DNA of 33,945 bases from Candidatus Eisenbergiella merdipullorum (GCA_019118445.1 DWYY01000180.1:1-33945); one strand, 5' to 3'; shown: positions 23,581 to 32,177, counted from the stretch's first letter. Numbers and translations: made by a program. Notes: a model not told the origin generated them from the letters alone.

Positions 23581-24921
23581 TCAGGAAAGAGGCTTCTGCT
23601 CAAACCAGTACAGCTCCGCCAGCTCCCCGCTCTCGGGAGAGAAAAACTGCACGCACAGCTCCGCCTTTCCTGACAGGTCGTTCAGGATGCCTTCGATCCG
23701 TCTTATTTCAGGTTTTCTGCTATTTTCCGGCGCAAAATCGATTTCCGCTTTTTTCTCCCCGTTGATCAGGATAACCGCACTTCCCTTTTTTAGCGGACGG
23801 ATCCCAAGCGCCATTTTCCAATCCTGCGCTCCGTCACCATATGCAAAATACCGGTAGGAAGCGCTGCTGCCAGAAGTGATATGAACCATCGGGAACTGAT
23901 CTTCCTTTTCCGTGAAATAAGCGCCGCCTGAAACCTGACAGCCATATGCCGCATCCAGACGTTCTTCGGGGTCCAGCGCTTCGGCAAATCCAGAAGAAGT
24001 CATCTGTGCCTGCCCGATCACCGCCCTTTCTTCATCCACGCTGATTTTTTCCACACGAGCCCTTCTGTTATACTTGCGGTTTCCGGAGGAACCGTGATAA
24101 AACACATACCACTGATCTTTGATCTTGATGATGGAGCCGTGATCGTTCCAGCTGCTCGGGTCAATGCCCGTATTATCAATGATGGTTCCCCGATACTCAT
24201 AAGGCCCATATATATTTTTGCTCACCGCATAATCCAGCTTTGTAGGCGCGCTCCCGCGGTTCGGATATTCCTTCGTGTATTCGCTGGCGTAAACGATGCA
24301 GTAGTATTCTCCGATCTTTCTCAGGGAGGAGCCTTCATGAAAGCCCTGCATACCATCCTCGTGGGAAATCAGCGCTTCCGAATAAGTGGTCTCATCCAAC
24401 GTATACATGTCTTCCTTCAGCTTTGCCATTTGGCAGTTTCCCTGTCCCCACGTATAGTAATAGTCATTTCCTTCTCTCAACACAGAAGGGTCAATTCCGG
24501 AAATGGGCTCTCCGTTCATAAGGATCTGTCTGGCATCCGTAAAAGGGCCGTATGGCTTCCTGCTTCTTGCCACTCCCTCCGAGCCGTCCGACAGACAGAA
24601 ATACAGATAATACCAACCGTCTTTTTCCACAACGTCCGGCGCCCAAAGCAGGCCGTCCGACCAGGGTACACCATCCATAATCCCCTCATCGGCGTACTCG
24701 TCAGTGGAGGCCAGCGCCGGGCCGTGATCCGTCCAGTGCTGCAAATCGTTGATATCGGCAGAATAAACGTGATATTTGTGACAGCAGTATTCTCCTCCGA
24801 AAACGTCCTTGGAGCCATACAGGTACACCCTTCCGTCAAATACCTTTGGCTCTCCGTCCGGAACATAAATATCCAGCGGCAGAAAAGGGTTATGAAATCC
24901 CGTTGCATATATTTTCTCCAT
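23581..24921 (-). CDS. GH43 family glycosidase
   Basis: A 446-residue cytoplasmic five-bladed beta-propeller glycosidase (xylosidase/arabinofuranosidase type), with no signal peptide. The N-terminal HNPFLPLDIYVPDGEPKVFD contains the region of the general-base Asp. GIDPSVLREGNDYYYTWG (about 144) has the pKa-modulating Asp, and GFHEGSSLRKIG (about 196) the general-acid Glu. A C-terminal beta-sandwich (about 330-446), CBM6-like, ends LCVQFFSPESGELAELYWF. GGGAGG before the ATG at 24921 fixes the start. It is transcribed away from malY; their shared promoter region has been split by the IS element. The substrate is probably an arabinose- or xylose-containing oligosaccharide, but not determined. 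Confidence 0.92.
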   Translation of the reverse strand: MEKIYATGFHNPFLPLDIYVPDGEPKVFDGRVYLYGSKDVFGGEYCCHKYHVYSADINDLQHWTDHGPALASTDEYADEGIMDGVPWSDGLLWAPDVVEKDGWYYLYFCLSDGSEGVARSRKPYGPFTDARQILMNGEPISGIDPSVLREGNDYYYTWGQGNCQMAKLKEDMYTLDETTYSEALISHEDGMQGFHEGSSLRKIGEYYCIVYASEYTKEYPNRGSAPTKLDYAVSKNIYGPYEYRGTIIDNTGIDPSSWNDHGSIIKIKDQWYVFYHGSSGNRKYNRRARVEKISVDEERAVIGQAQMTSSGFAEALDPEERLDAAYGCQVSGGAYFTEKEDQFPMVHITSGSSASYRYFAYGDGAQDWKMALGIRPLKKGSAVILINGEKKAEIDFAPENSRKPEIRRIEGILNDLSGKAELCVQFFSPESGELAELYWFEQKPLS

Positions 24922-24966
24922 ACCAACCTCCCCAAAAATCTCCGTTCTCTGAAATGTCTCTCCTAT

Positions 24967-24994
24967 ATAATACATTATAATTGATAAGTGTCAA
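24967..24994 (-). promoter_or_regulatory. putative GH43 promoter
   Basis: Minus-strand TTGACA (24994-24989), a 16-bp spacer and TATTAT (24972-24967), about 45 bp before the GH43 start. Its -35 lies inside the 55-bp repeat and its -10 just outside, so it is intact beside the IS. Confidence 0.6.
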
Positions 24995-25028
24995 TTGCGA
25001 ATGCTATAATGAACGTGGATAAAATACA
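24974..25028. repeat. 55-bp direct repeat (target-site duplication), left copy
   Basis: Identical over 55 bp to 26989-27043. It abuts the left end of the IS and contains the promoter at 24981-25010. Confidence 0.93.
24981..25010 (+). promoter_or_regulatory. duplicated malY-type promoter, left copy
   Basis: TTGATA (24981-24986), an 18-bp spacer and a consensus TATAAT (25005-25010). It points into the IS; transcription would start around 25017, upstream of the transposase. Confidence 0.65.
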
Positions 25029-25136
25029 CGGGTGTTTGACAGTTGAATAGAGAGAAAATACCTCGCAGGCCGCATAAGTCCTGCACTTTTTTTGTCAACT
25101 TTTTTGATTTAATATATAGCATTTTCTGGCATTTTA

Positions 25137-25145
25137 TGTTATAAT
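25137..25145 (+). promoter_or_regulatory. extended -10 within the IS
   Basis: TG-T-TATAAT at 25137-25145, 17 bp before the transposase ATG, with no good -35. Any transcript from it would have a very short leader. Confidence 0.35.
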
Positions 25146-25162
25146 AAAAAAGGGTGATCTCT

Positions 25163-26890
25163 ATGAAAGTTATGACTACTAAATCCAAAAATTCCGAGTC
25201 CTTTTATATCGCCAAATCTTATATCAATAATGATGGCAGAAGTACTTCCAAAATCATCCGTAAGCTGGGGACTCTTGCCGACCTGTCCGCAATGCTCCAT
25301 ACTGACCGTGACGGTGTCATGGCATGGGCAAGGGAACAGGCCAGGCTGGAAACGGTGAAATACAAAAATGAAACAGATGATGCCGTTGTCATGATCCCTT
25401 TCCATCCCAACCGGCTTCTGGACTATGACAAACAGAAACTTTTTACCGGCGGCTATCTCTTCCTTCAGTCCGTTTACTATGGCCTGAAGCTGGACTCCAT
25501 CTGCAGGAAGATCAGGAACCGGCATAAATTCAAATTTGACCTCAATGCCATCCTCTCCGACCTGGTCTATGCCAGAGTCCTGGAACCTTCCAGCAAATGC
25601 TCTTCCTTCCAGGCTGCCGGACGTTTCCTGGAACCCCCTTCCTATGAGCTGCATGACGTTTACCGGGCTCTTTCCATCCTTGCGGAAGAACTCGATCTTA
25701 TCCAGGCCGAGGTCTATAAGAACAGCTTTTTCTTCGGGAAAAGGAATGACAGGTTCCTCTACTATGACTGTACGAATTATTATTTTGAGATCGAACAGGA
25801 AGAAGGGGACAAAAAGTATGGCAAAAGCAAGGAGCACCGTCCCAATCCCATCATCCAGATGGGGCTCTTTACCGACGGGGACGGGCTTCCCCTGGCCTTC
25901 TCCCTTTTCCCCGGCAGCCAGAATGAACAGAAATCCATGAAACCGCTGGAACAGAAGATCCTCCAGCGGTTCGGCTGTCAGAAATTTATTTACTGCAGTG
26001 ATGCGGGCCTGGCTTCTGAAGATAACCGGGCATTCAACCACATGGGAAAGCGTTCCTTTATCGTCACCCAGTCCATCAAAAAGCTTCCGGCAGAAGACCG
26101 CGAATGGGCTCTGGACGCAAAAGGGTTTAAACGGCTGTCAGATGATTCGCCCGCTGATCTGTCACGGCTTACAGAAGAGGACCGTCAGGGGCTGTTTTAT
26201 AAAGAGGAACCCTATACAACAAAAAAACTCCATCAGCGTCTGATCATTACTTATTCCCCCAGGTACGCGGCATATCAGAAAGCTGTCCGTGCGGAGCAGG
26301 TCAGCCGCGCGGAAAAGATGATCGCCGGTGGTTCCCTGAAAAAGCAGCGGAAAAACCCAAACGATCCGGCAAGATTTGTAAACAGGCTTGCTGTGACCAG
26401 GGAAGGGGAAAAGGCAGACATCCACTACTGCCTTGACCTGGAAAGGATAGCGGAAGAAGAAAAGTATGACGGCCTGTATGCGGTCTGTACGGACCTGCTG
26501 GACGACGATGTGTCAGAGATCCTGAAGGTGAGTGAAGGAAGATGGCAGATCGAAGACTGTTTCCGGACGATGAAGACGGATTTTGAAGCCCGTCCGGTCT
26601 ATGTGAGCCGGGAGGACCGGATAAAAGCGCATTTTCTTACCTGTTTTCTGGCGCTGCTGCTGTTCCGGCTGCTGAAGCGTGAGCTGAAGTCTCCCTGGAC
26701 CACCCAGCAGCTGCTGAGGGTACTGAGGGGAATGGAGTTTGCCGATATAGAAGAACAGGGATTTACGCCTGTCTATGAGAGGAACCGGCTGACAGATGAG
26801 CTCCATGAGGCATGTGGATTCCGGACAGACTATCAGTTTATAACGAAACGAAAGATGAAAGAAATCGAGAAAAAAAGTAAACGAAGGTAA
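25163..26890 (+). CDS. IS1634-family transposase
   Basis: A 575-residue DDE transposase of the IS4 superfamily. It starts MKVMTTKSKNSESFYIAKSY and has IIRKLGTLADL near the N-terminus. First catalytic Asp: YYDCTNYYFEIE; second: FIYCSDAGLASEDN; catalytic Glu in the late segment EGRWQIEDCFRTMKTDFEAR, followed by RPVYVSREDRIKAHF. The ATG at 25163 follows AGGGTGAT; a GTG at 25154 is possible but adds only three codons. The frame is uninterrupted and full length for the family. Confidence 0.93.
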   Translation: MKVMTTKSKNSESFYIAKSYINNDGRSTSKIIRKLGTLADLSAMLHTDRDGVMAWAREQARLETVKYKNETDDAVVMIPFHPNRLLDYDKQKLFTGGYLFLQSVYYGLKLDSICRKIRNRHKFKFDLNAILSDLVYARVLEPSSKCSSFQAAGRFLEPPSYELHDVYRALSILAEELDLIQAEVYKNSFFFGKRNDRFLYYDCTNYYFEIEQEEGDKKYGKSKEHRPNPIIQMGLFTDGDGLPLAFSLFPGSQNEQKSMKPLEQKILQRFGCQKFIYCSDAGLASEDNRAFNHMGKRSFIVTQSIKKLPAEDREWALDAKGFKRLSDDSPADLSRLTEEDRQGLFYKEEPYTTKKLHQRLIITYSPRYAAYQKAVRAEQVSRAEKMIAGGSLKKQRKNPNDPARFVNRLAVTREGEKADIHYCLDLERIAEEEKYDGLYAVCTDLLDDDVSEILKVSEGRWQIEDCFRTMKTDFEARPVYVSREDRIKAHFLTCFLALLLFRLLKRELKSPWTTQQLLRVLRGMEFADIEEQGFTPVYERNRLTDELHEACGFRTDYQFITKRKMKEIEKKSKRR

Positions 26891-26922
26891 AACATTACCA
26901 TATATCGATTTCATGGCGAAAA

Positions 26923-26967
26923 GTGCCACAGCCCAGTATTTTCAAGGGGTTGTGGTACTTTTCTTTC
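26923..26967 (+). terminator. terminator after the transposase
   Basis: GTGCCACAGCCC (26923-26934) pairs with GGGTTGTGGTAC (26947-26958), with two wobble pairs, followed by TTTTCTTTC. It would stop transposase transcripts before the downstream malY promoter copy. Confidence 0.7.
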
Positions 26968-26988
26968 TTCGTATGTGTCAAAGATGAG

Positions 26989-27043
26989 ATTATAATTGAT
27001 AAGTGTCAATTGCGAATGCTATAATGAACGTGGATAAAATACA
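26989..27043. repeat. 55-bp direct repeat (target-site duplication), right copy
   Basis: Identical to 24974-25028; abuts the right end of the IS. Confidence 0.93.
26996..27025 (+). promoter_or_regulatory. malY promoter, right copy
   Basis: TTGATA (26996-27001), an 18-bp spacer and TATAAT (27020-27025), about 40 bp before the malY-like start. Complete within the duplicated 55 bp. Confidence 0.7.
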
Positions 27044-27066
27044 ATGAAAACTGGAGGAGAAATGCA

Positions 27067-28269
27067 ATGAAATACGATTTTACTTCCATCATCGACAGGC
27101 ATGGGAAAGACGCCATAGCAGTGGACGTCATTCCATTTCCGGACGCTTCTGTTCAGGAGGGATTTTCCCGGATCCCCATGTGGGTGGCTGATATGAATTT
27201 CGCCACCGCTCCTACCATCCAGGAGGCCGTTATCGAACGGGCAAAACATCCGGCCTTCGGTTATTTCGATCCCACGGACGAATATTACAACAGCATCATT
27301 ACCTGGCAGAAGGAGCGCAATGGTGTGGAGGGTCTTACAAAAACGGCCATCGGTTATGAAAACGGGGTGATCGGCTGTGTGGCTTCCGCCCTGCAGGCCT
27401 TTACTGCGCCCGGCGAGGCCGTACTTCTGCATTCGCCCACCTATATCGGATTTACCGGCTCACTGGAGAATAACGGCAGAAAAATCGTCCTCAGCGATCT
27501 GAAGCAGGATGATAACGGCGTATGGCGGATGGATTATGAGGATATGGATCGAAAGATCAAAGAAAACCACATCCATTTCGCCATCTTCTGTTCCCCTCAC
27601 AACCCCTGCGGACGGGTATGGGAGAAAGAAGAGATCGAAGCCGCCATGGAGGTTTACCGGAACAATGACTGCGTAGTGGTCTCCGATGAGATCTGGTCCG
27701 ACCTGACTCTTGCCGGGCACAAACACATCCCCACTCAGTCTGTAAGCGAAGACGCCAAAATGAGGACCATCGCTGTCTATGCGCCTTCAAAGACCTTTAA
27801 CCTAGCCGGGATGGTCGGTTCCTACCACATTATTTATAATCCTTATCTAAGAGACCGTGTCCGCAAGCAGTCCAGCCTGAGCCATTACAACAGCATGAAC
27901 GTATTGTCCATGCACGCGCTCATAGGAGCATACCGCCCGGAGGGACAGGAATGGCTGGACGAGCTGAAGGAAGTGCTGACCGGAAACGTAGACTACGCCT
28001 GCAGCTACATCTGGGAGAATTTTAAGGGAGTACAGGTATCGAAGCCGCAAGGCACCTACATGCTGTTTCTGGACTGCGAGAAATGGTGTGAGCAGCACAG
28101 GATGAGCATGGATGATCTGATCCGCGCCGGCATCTCGGTGGGCGTCATCTGGCAGGACGGCCGGCCGTTTCATGGGCCCTGGGCCATCCGCATGAATCTA
28201 GCGCTGCCGCTTTCCCTGGTGAAAGAAGCCATGGGAAGGCTGGACAAATACGTTTTCAATAAGCACTGA
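27067..28269 (+). CDS. MalY/PatB-family PLP-dependent C-S lyase/aminotransferase
   Basis: A 400-residue cytoplasmic fold-type I PLP enzyme. It starts MKYDFTSIIDRHGKDAIAVD, with IPMWVADMNFATAPTIQEAV (the MalY/PatB WVADMDF signature), VGYENGV-like IGYENGVIGCVA, HNPCGRVW, SDEIWSDLTL and YAPSKTFNLAGMVGS with the PLP lysine at 242. MalY/PatB proteins act as cystathionine beta-lyases releasing homocysteine, ammonia and pyruvate; some have regulatory roles. GGAGGAGA precedes the ATG. It was divergent from the GH43 gene before the IS insertion. No sulfur-metabolism genes are adjacent, so its physiological role is open. Confidence 0.92.
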   Translation: MKYDFTSIIDRHGKDAIAVDVIPFPDASVQEGFSRIPMWVADMNFATAPTIQEAVIERAKHPAFGYFDPTDEYYNSIITWQKERNGVEGLTKTAIGYENGVIGCVASALQAFTAPGEAVLLHSPTYIGFTGSLENNGRKIVLSDLKQDDNGVWRMDYEDMDRKIKENHIHFAIFCSPHNPCGRVWEKEEIEAAMEVYRNNDCVVVSDEIWSDLTLAGHKHIPTQSVSEDAKMRTIAVYAPSKTFNLAGMVGSYHIIYNPYLRDRVRKQSSLSHYNSMNVLSMHALIGAYRPEGQEWLDELKEVLTGNVDYACSYIWENFKGVQVSKPQGTYMLFLDCEKWCEQHRMSMDDLIRAGISVGVIWQDGRPFHGPWAIRMNLALPLSLVKEAMGRLDKYVFNKH

Positions 28270-28443
28270 ATTTTTCCGACAGGAAATCCGCCCGTATTCC
28301 GAAAAGGAGCGGGAGGACTTCCTGCCGGACCGGTTTTTAGACACGTTTCAGGTTTTCAAAGAAGCTTTACATCAAACTATGTTGCGACGTCGCAAAAGTC
28401 ACCGCCCTGATCCGGCAGCTTGCCAGCCCTTCCGCACGCACCA
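28270..28443 (+). pseudogene. unidentified coding remnant after malY
   Basis: The frame directly after the malY stop reads EFFRQEIRPYSEKERED and then DRFLDTFQVFKEAL before losing coding character near 28390. It has no start codon with a ribosome site. It looks like the C-terminal piece of a gene whose front is gone; I do not recognise the family. Confidence 0.3.
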
Positions 28444-28731
28444 TGGGAATGGTCTTTTGAAGGGGCCAAGATCAACGGAAAGCGCAATCCCATTTCCAAG
28501 AGCGGATACCGCACCAAGGCAGAGGCCCAGGCGGCTGGGACGCAGGCAAAGGCAGAGTATGACAATACCGGCAGGGCCTTCACGCCCTCAGAGATCAGCG
28601 TAGCCGGCTACCTGGATTACCGGTATAACAACTACGTCCGACAGCTCAGCTATAACACACAGGTTGGCTATGAGGGCAAAATCCGCGATCATATCAAGCC
28701 GGTCCTGGGGCAGTACCGCCTTGCCGCTTCT
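28444..28731 (+). pseudogene. N-terminal fragment of a Tn916-type tyrosine integrase
   Basis: About 96 codons read WEWSFEGAKINGKRNPISKS, then GYRTKAEAQAAG, AFTPSEISVAGYLDYRYNNY, LSYNTQVGYEGKIRDHIKPV and LGQYRLAA. This matches the arm-binding and SAM-like N-terminal domains of phage/transposon tyrosine recombinases (KxGFxTKxEA, NTxxGYExxIRxHIxPxLG). The catalytic R-H-R-Y domain is absent; the frame loses homology after 28731 and no start codon with a ribosome site is present. It marks a lost mobile element between malY and GH3. Confidence 0.7.
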
Positions 28732-28913
28732 GCAGGCACAGAGGCAGGCCGAGGCGCAGTTCCTGCGCCATCAGTTCACTGTCCGCCCGGCAGTCCTCCC
28801 GTTTCAGCCGCAGGCCGGAAATCCAGGCGATGCCCGCAAGGCAATAGACGCCGAGAGCGGCGTCCTGCTGTTGCCCACGGCCCGCAGGACGGCAGGAAAG
28901 TTTCCCTTTTTCT
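28732..28913. other. GC-rich non-genic stretch
   Basis: Between the integrase fragment and the GH3 stop. Short open frames exist on both strands (for example GLRLKREDCRADSELMAQE on the minus strand), but none has a start, ribosome site or a family I recognise. It is probably debris from the same lost element. Confidence 0.35.
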
Positions 28914-31820
28914 TCATTCCGGCGTAAATTCCACCCATTCCACCTCGAGGCCGGGCATCTTGGTGTTCTGCAGGGTCAGCTCGTAAACGCCGGGCTCCAG
29001 AAGCACGGCGCCAAGGTCGCGGATCACGCTTTTTCCTCCGGTCCCGCTGACCTGAGGCGTGGCAAAGCGGACACCGTTCAACAGCAGGTTGCAGGCCGAC
29101 TGGGCCCTGGTATCCTTATTGTTGAATTTCATGCACGCATGTACCTTCCAGGGGCGGGCCTTTCCGGATGACGGCGCCGCGCCGTCCCCTTCCGCTTCCG
29201 GAACGCGGAAGCGGATTCCCGTTTCGGAAGGCTGCATCAGCCGGAAGGAACCGTCCGCAGAAGGCTGCGCCGCCTCGCCGCGGGCCGCGCCGGAGCTTTC
29301 GCTGTCTCCGCCGGCCATTTCTCCGCCGGACATACCACTGCCAGAAGACAGGGCGGGGATCCGCTCCGGTTCCTCCGCTTTCCGGTCCATGGACCGCTCC
29401 ATTGCCTGCGTGTTCAAAAGGAACCGGCAGATATTCATCACGCATCTCTGCAGCTCGCCCAGCGTCAGGGTCCCTTCTGCCAGCGCCTCCAGCGTATTGT
29501 CCTGCATGGGATTTTTTTCCGCCGCAAGATTATCCACTACCATATACAGATCGTTCTGTGCCCGGACCATCGCCGCCGTGTTGGAAGGACTTTCCTTTCC
29601 GCCCTCCGCGCAGTCGTTCATGGTGGACCACCAATCCGTCATCACGATCCCCGCGAACCCCCACTCTCCGCGCAGGATCGTGGTGTTCAGATCGTAGTTG
29701 GACGCGCACCAGTGGCCGTTGATGGGATTGTAGGCGGTCATAACGCAGTCCGCTCCGCCCTCCTTCACGGCGATCTCAAAGCCTTTCAGATACAGTTCCC
29801 GCAGCGCCCGCTCCGATACCGCAGCATTGACCTTATTGCGTTCCTTCTCCTGACTGTTGCAGGCAAAATGCTTGATTGTGGCATGGGAACCTCCCTTTTT
29901 GATCCCCCGCACATTGGCTGCGGCAATCTTTCCGGTCAGGAGAGGGTCCTCGGAAAAATACTCGAAATTCCTTCCATTCAGCGGATTGCGGTGGAGATTC
30001 ATGCCGGGACCCAGAAGGGTGTCGATCTCGTTTCGCACCAGCTCCTTTCCTTCCATCACATACAGCTCCTCCACCAGCTTCTCGTCAAAGGTGCAGGCAA
30101 GAAGTGTCCCGATGGGAACCTGGGTGGCCAGCGCGCCCACATCCATGCGGATGCCCGAAGGCCCGTCGGAAGCCGCCGCCACCGGAATACCATAATCCCG
30201 CTGCAGGGAATCGGTCAGGCCGCCAAAGCAGGAAGCCACGCCGGGTGTCACCCTGGGCGGACACATGCCTTCTCCCCGCACCATGACCGCCAGTTCCTCC
30301 TTGGACAACTGGGCGACAAAGCTTTCCAGGGAAGCGGTCCCTTCTCTGACATCCTGGAGCCGGATCCCCTGGTTCCCGGTCTGCGTCAGAGCGCCGGGCA
30401 GCCGGTCTCTGATCCGTTCCGCCAGAGAAACCGATGCTGTCGGGACCTCCTGGCCGGCATGCTCAAAGGTACCGTCCGCTTTTTTCTTTCCCGGCACGAG
30501 ACGCCAGAAACTCTTCTGCGGCGCACATGCCTCCTCCAGACGCCGCACCACGCGCACCTCTTCCACCCGGAATCCGGCTTTTGCCTTTTGGGGCGTCTGT
30601 TCCCCGTCTTCCGCGACGGGCACGGGTTTCAGATCCCTGCTGCTGTTCCCCACAAGGATCTCATACAGCCCTTCCTCCAGCACCCAACAGGAACGGTTTC
30701 CCGTATAACCTCCGTCGTCATAGGCCGCCATGGCACAGACCGGGAAAGAAAGCGTCACCTCTTCCTCCTCCCCCGGTTTCAGGAGCCCAGTCTTTGCAAA
30801 GGCGGCAAGTTCCCTTGCCGGACGTCCCAGCTTTCCCTGAGGGGCGCTGTAATAGACCTGCACCACTTCCTTCCCGGCATAACGGTCCCCCGTATTCCGG
30901 ACGCGCACGCTCACCTCGATCCGGTCCTCTTTCAGGAGGGCGCAGTCCGCCTCCAGGGAAAAAGTGGTATAGGACAGGCCGAAACCGAAAGGAAACCGCA
31001 CCTTCCCGGGAGCAAAGGTCTCGAAATAGCGGTATCCTGCATAAATGTCTTCCTGATAGACATTTTCCCTGAGATTTCCATGGTTCGCCGTTGATGGATA
31101 ATCCGCGATGCCGCCCGCGATCGTGTCCGCCAGCTTGCCGCAGGGCGTCATGCGTCCGCTGATCACATCCGCCGCGGCGTGGCCTCCCTCCTGTCCTCCA
31201 TGCCACACGTACAGCACCGCCGTGACCAAACGCCCGCAGGCCCGCTCCAGAAAACTCATGTCGATGACGCAGGAAACGTTCAGGATCACCGCCGTCTTTT
31301 GGAAATATTTCGTTACCGTTTCCAGAAGCCGCTCTTCCCCTTCGCTCAGACGGAAGCCTCCCGGAAGGTCCTCATAATCCTTCGCCTCTCCTGCCGTGCG
31401 TCCGATCACCACCAGTGCCTTGTCCGCGCGCCTGGCTGCTGCAGCGGCCAGCTCCTCAGATACCTCCATCTCCTTCTGGCTCCAGGGCTCTCCGGCCCAT
31501 ACCCCGCCGCCGTCGTCAAAGGGATTGTTCCGGATCCATTCCTCATAAACCGACGCCAGCTCTTCATCCACCGTGAGGTTTTCACACTCTCTCAGGCTGT
31601 CCAGCAGGTTCGTTGTATAAGGCGCGTTGACCGAACCTCCTGAGCCGGTCCCGCTGCGGTAATAATCCTTCTGGATCCGTCCGAATACGGCGACCCGCTC
31701 CCCGTCTGTGACCGGAAGCGTCTTGGCTTCATTTTTCAAAAGGACCGCACCCTGCGCCGCTACGCTGCGGCACAGCTCTCCAAACCCCTCCAGGGGCACC
31801 CCGATCTTTTTTCTGCTCAT
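28914..31820 (-). CDS. domain-permuted GH3 beta-glycosidase
   Basis: A 968-residue cytoplasmic enzyme (no signal peptide) with GH3 domains in reversed order. The alpha/beta sandwich domain comes first (about 15-290: QGAVLLKNEAKTLPV, VLYVWHGGQEGG, NVYQEDIYAGYRYFETF with the likely acid/base Glu, FPFGFGLSYTTF). FnIII follows (about 295-390: KEVVQVYYSAP), then the TIM barrel (about 470-800) with ASDGPSGIRMD, LLGPGMNLHRNPLNGRNFEY, ATIKHFACNSQE and VMTDWWS, whose Asp729 is the nucleophile. A Ser/Gly/Glu-rich linker and a C-terminal beta-rich module (about 863-968) are extra. This order is known for Ruminococcus and Butyrivibrio beta-glucosidases. GAGGTGG precedes the ATG at 31820. Confidence 0.92.
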   Translation of the reverse strand: MSRKKIGVPLEGFGELCRSVAAQGAVLLKNEAKTLPVTDGERVAVFGRIQKDYYRSGTGSGGSVNAPYTTNLLDSLRECENLTVDEELASVYEEWIRNNPFDDGGGVWAGEPWSQKEMEVSEELAAAAARRADKALVVIGRTAGEAKDYEDLPGGFRLSEGEERLLETVTKYFQKTAVILNVSCVIDMSFLERACGRLVTAVLYVWHGGQEGGHAAADVISGRMTPCGKLADTIAGGIADYPSTANHGNLRENVYQEDIYAGYRYFETFAPGKVRFPFGFGLSYTTFSLEADCALLKEDRIEVSVRVRNTGDRYAGKEVVQVYYSAPQGKLGRPARELAAFAKTGLLKPGEEEEVTLSFPVCAMAAYDDGGYTGNRSCWVLEEGLYEILVGNSSRDLKPVPVAEDGEQTPQKAKAGFRVEEVRVVRRLEEACAPQKSFWRLVPGKKKADGTFEHAGQEVPTASVSLAERIRDRLPGALTQTGNQGIRLQDVREGTASLESFVAQLSKEELAVMVRGEGMCPPRVTPGVASCFGGLTDSLQRDYGIPVAAASDGPSGIRMDVGALATQVPIGTLLACTFDEKLVEELYVMEGKELVRNEIDTLLGPGMNLHRNPLNGRNFEYFSEDPLLTGKIAAANVRGIKKGGSHATIKHFACNSQEKERNKVNAAVSERALRELYLKGFEIAVKEGGADCVMTAYNPINGHWCASNYDLNTTILRGEWGFAGIVMTDWWSTMNDCAEGGKESPSNTAAMVRAQNDLYMVVDNLAAEKNPMQDNTLEALAEGTLTLGELQRCVMNICRFLLNTQAMERSMDRKAEEPERIPALSSGSGMSGGEMAGGDSESSGAARGEAAQPSADGSFRLMQPSETGIRFRVPEAEGDGAAPSSGKARPWKVHACMKFNNKDTRAQSACNLLLNGVRFATPQVSGTGGKSVIRDLGAVLLEPGVYELTLQNTKMPGLEVEWVEFTPE

Positions 31821-31890
31821 TTCCACCTCTCTTTCCGCTGCCTTAGGGCAGCTTTTCATTTTTCATTTTCCGTGCACCAGTTTGCATCGT

Positions 31891-32112
31891 TCAGAAAACA
31901 TGTCTGATCTCTTCCCTTTTCACGCCGTATTTCCTGCAGAAAAATGTCAGGTCATCTTCTCCTGCGACCAGCATGACATCCAGGAATTTCCCTCCGGCAT
32001 CCAGAAAGCCCGCGACCTTTTCACCGGTACAGATACTGCTTTTTATGGCGGGCTGCATTCCGTCATAAGCATGATCTTCCCCAAGGTCCCGGATCTTGTG
32101 AAACAGCTTCAT
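31891..32112 (-). CDS. small conserved-looking protein, function unknown
   Basis: A 73-residue protein, MKLFHKIRDLGEDHAYDGMQ..., ending FCRKYGVKREEIRHVF. GGAGGAAGG seven bases before the ATG at 32112 is a strong ribosome site, and codon use looks normal, so it is probably real. No membrane segment; mixed alpha/beta composition with a hydrophobic centre (FLDVMLVAGEDDLTFF). Family not recognised. It lies 70 bp before the GH3 start on the same strand and could be co-transcribed with it. Confidence 0.6.
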   Translation of the reverse strand: MKLFHKIRDLGEDHAYDGMQPAIKSSICTGEKVAGFLDAGGKFLDVMLVAGEDDLTFFCRKYGVKREEIRHVF

Positions 32113-32177
32113 CTTTCCTTCCTCCCTCCTGTCCCATTTCCGGGCGCTTTTACGTCCTTCTGCCGTCATTTGCTATT

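Larger units (their letters stand above)
25029..26988 (+). mobile_element. IS1634-like insertion sequence
   Basis: A 1,960-bp element bounded by the 55-bp direct repeats. The ends are imperfect inverted repeats sharing TTTGACA near the tip, then AGAAAA and TACC about 25-34 bases in (left 25029-25062, right 26988-26955). It holds one transposase gene and a terminator. Long, variable target duplications are a known property of IS1634, which supports the family call. Transposase and ends look intact, so it may still move. Confidence 0.88.

Noticed and set aside
29712-31094. 460-codon open frame on the plus strand
   Set aside because: Lies wholly antisense to the GH3 gene; GC-rich coding DNA commonly opens the opposite frame.
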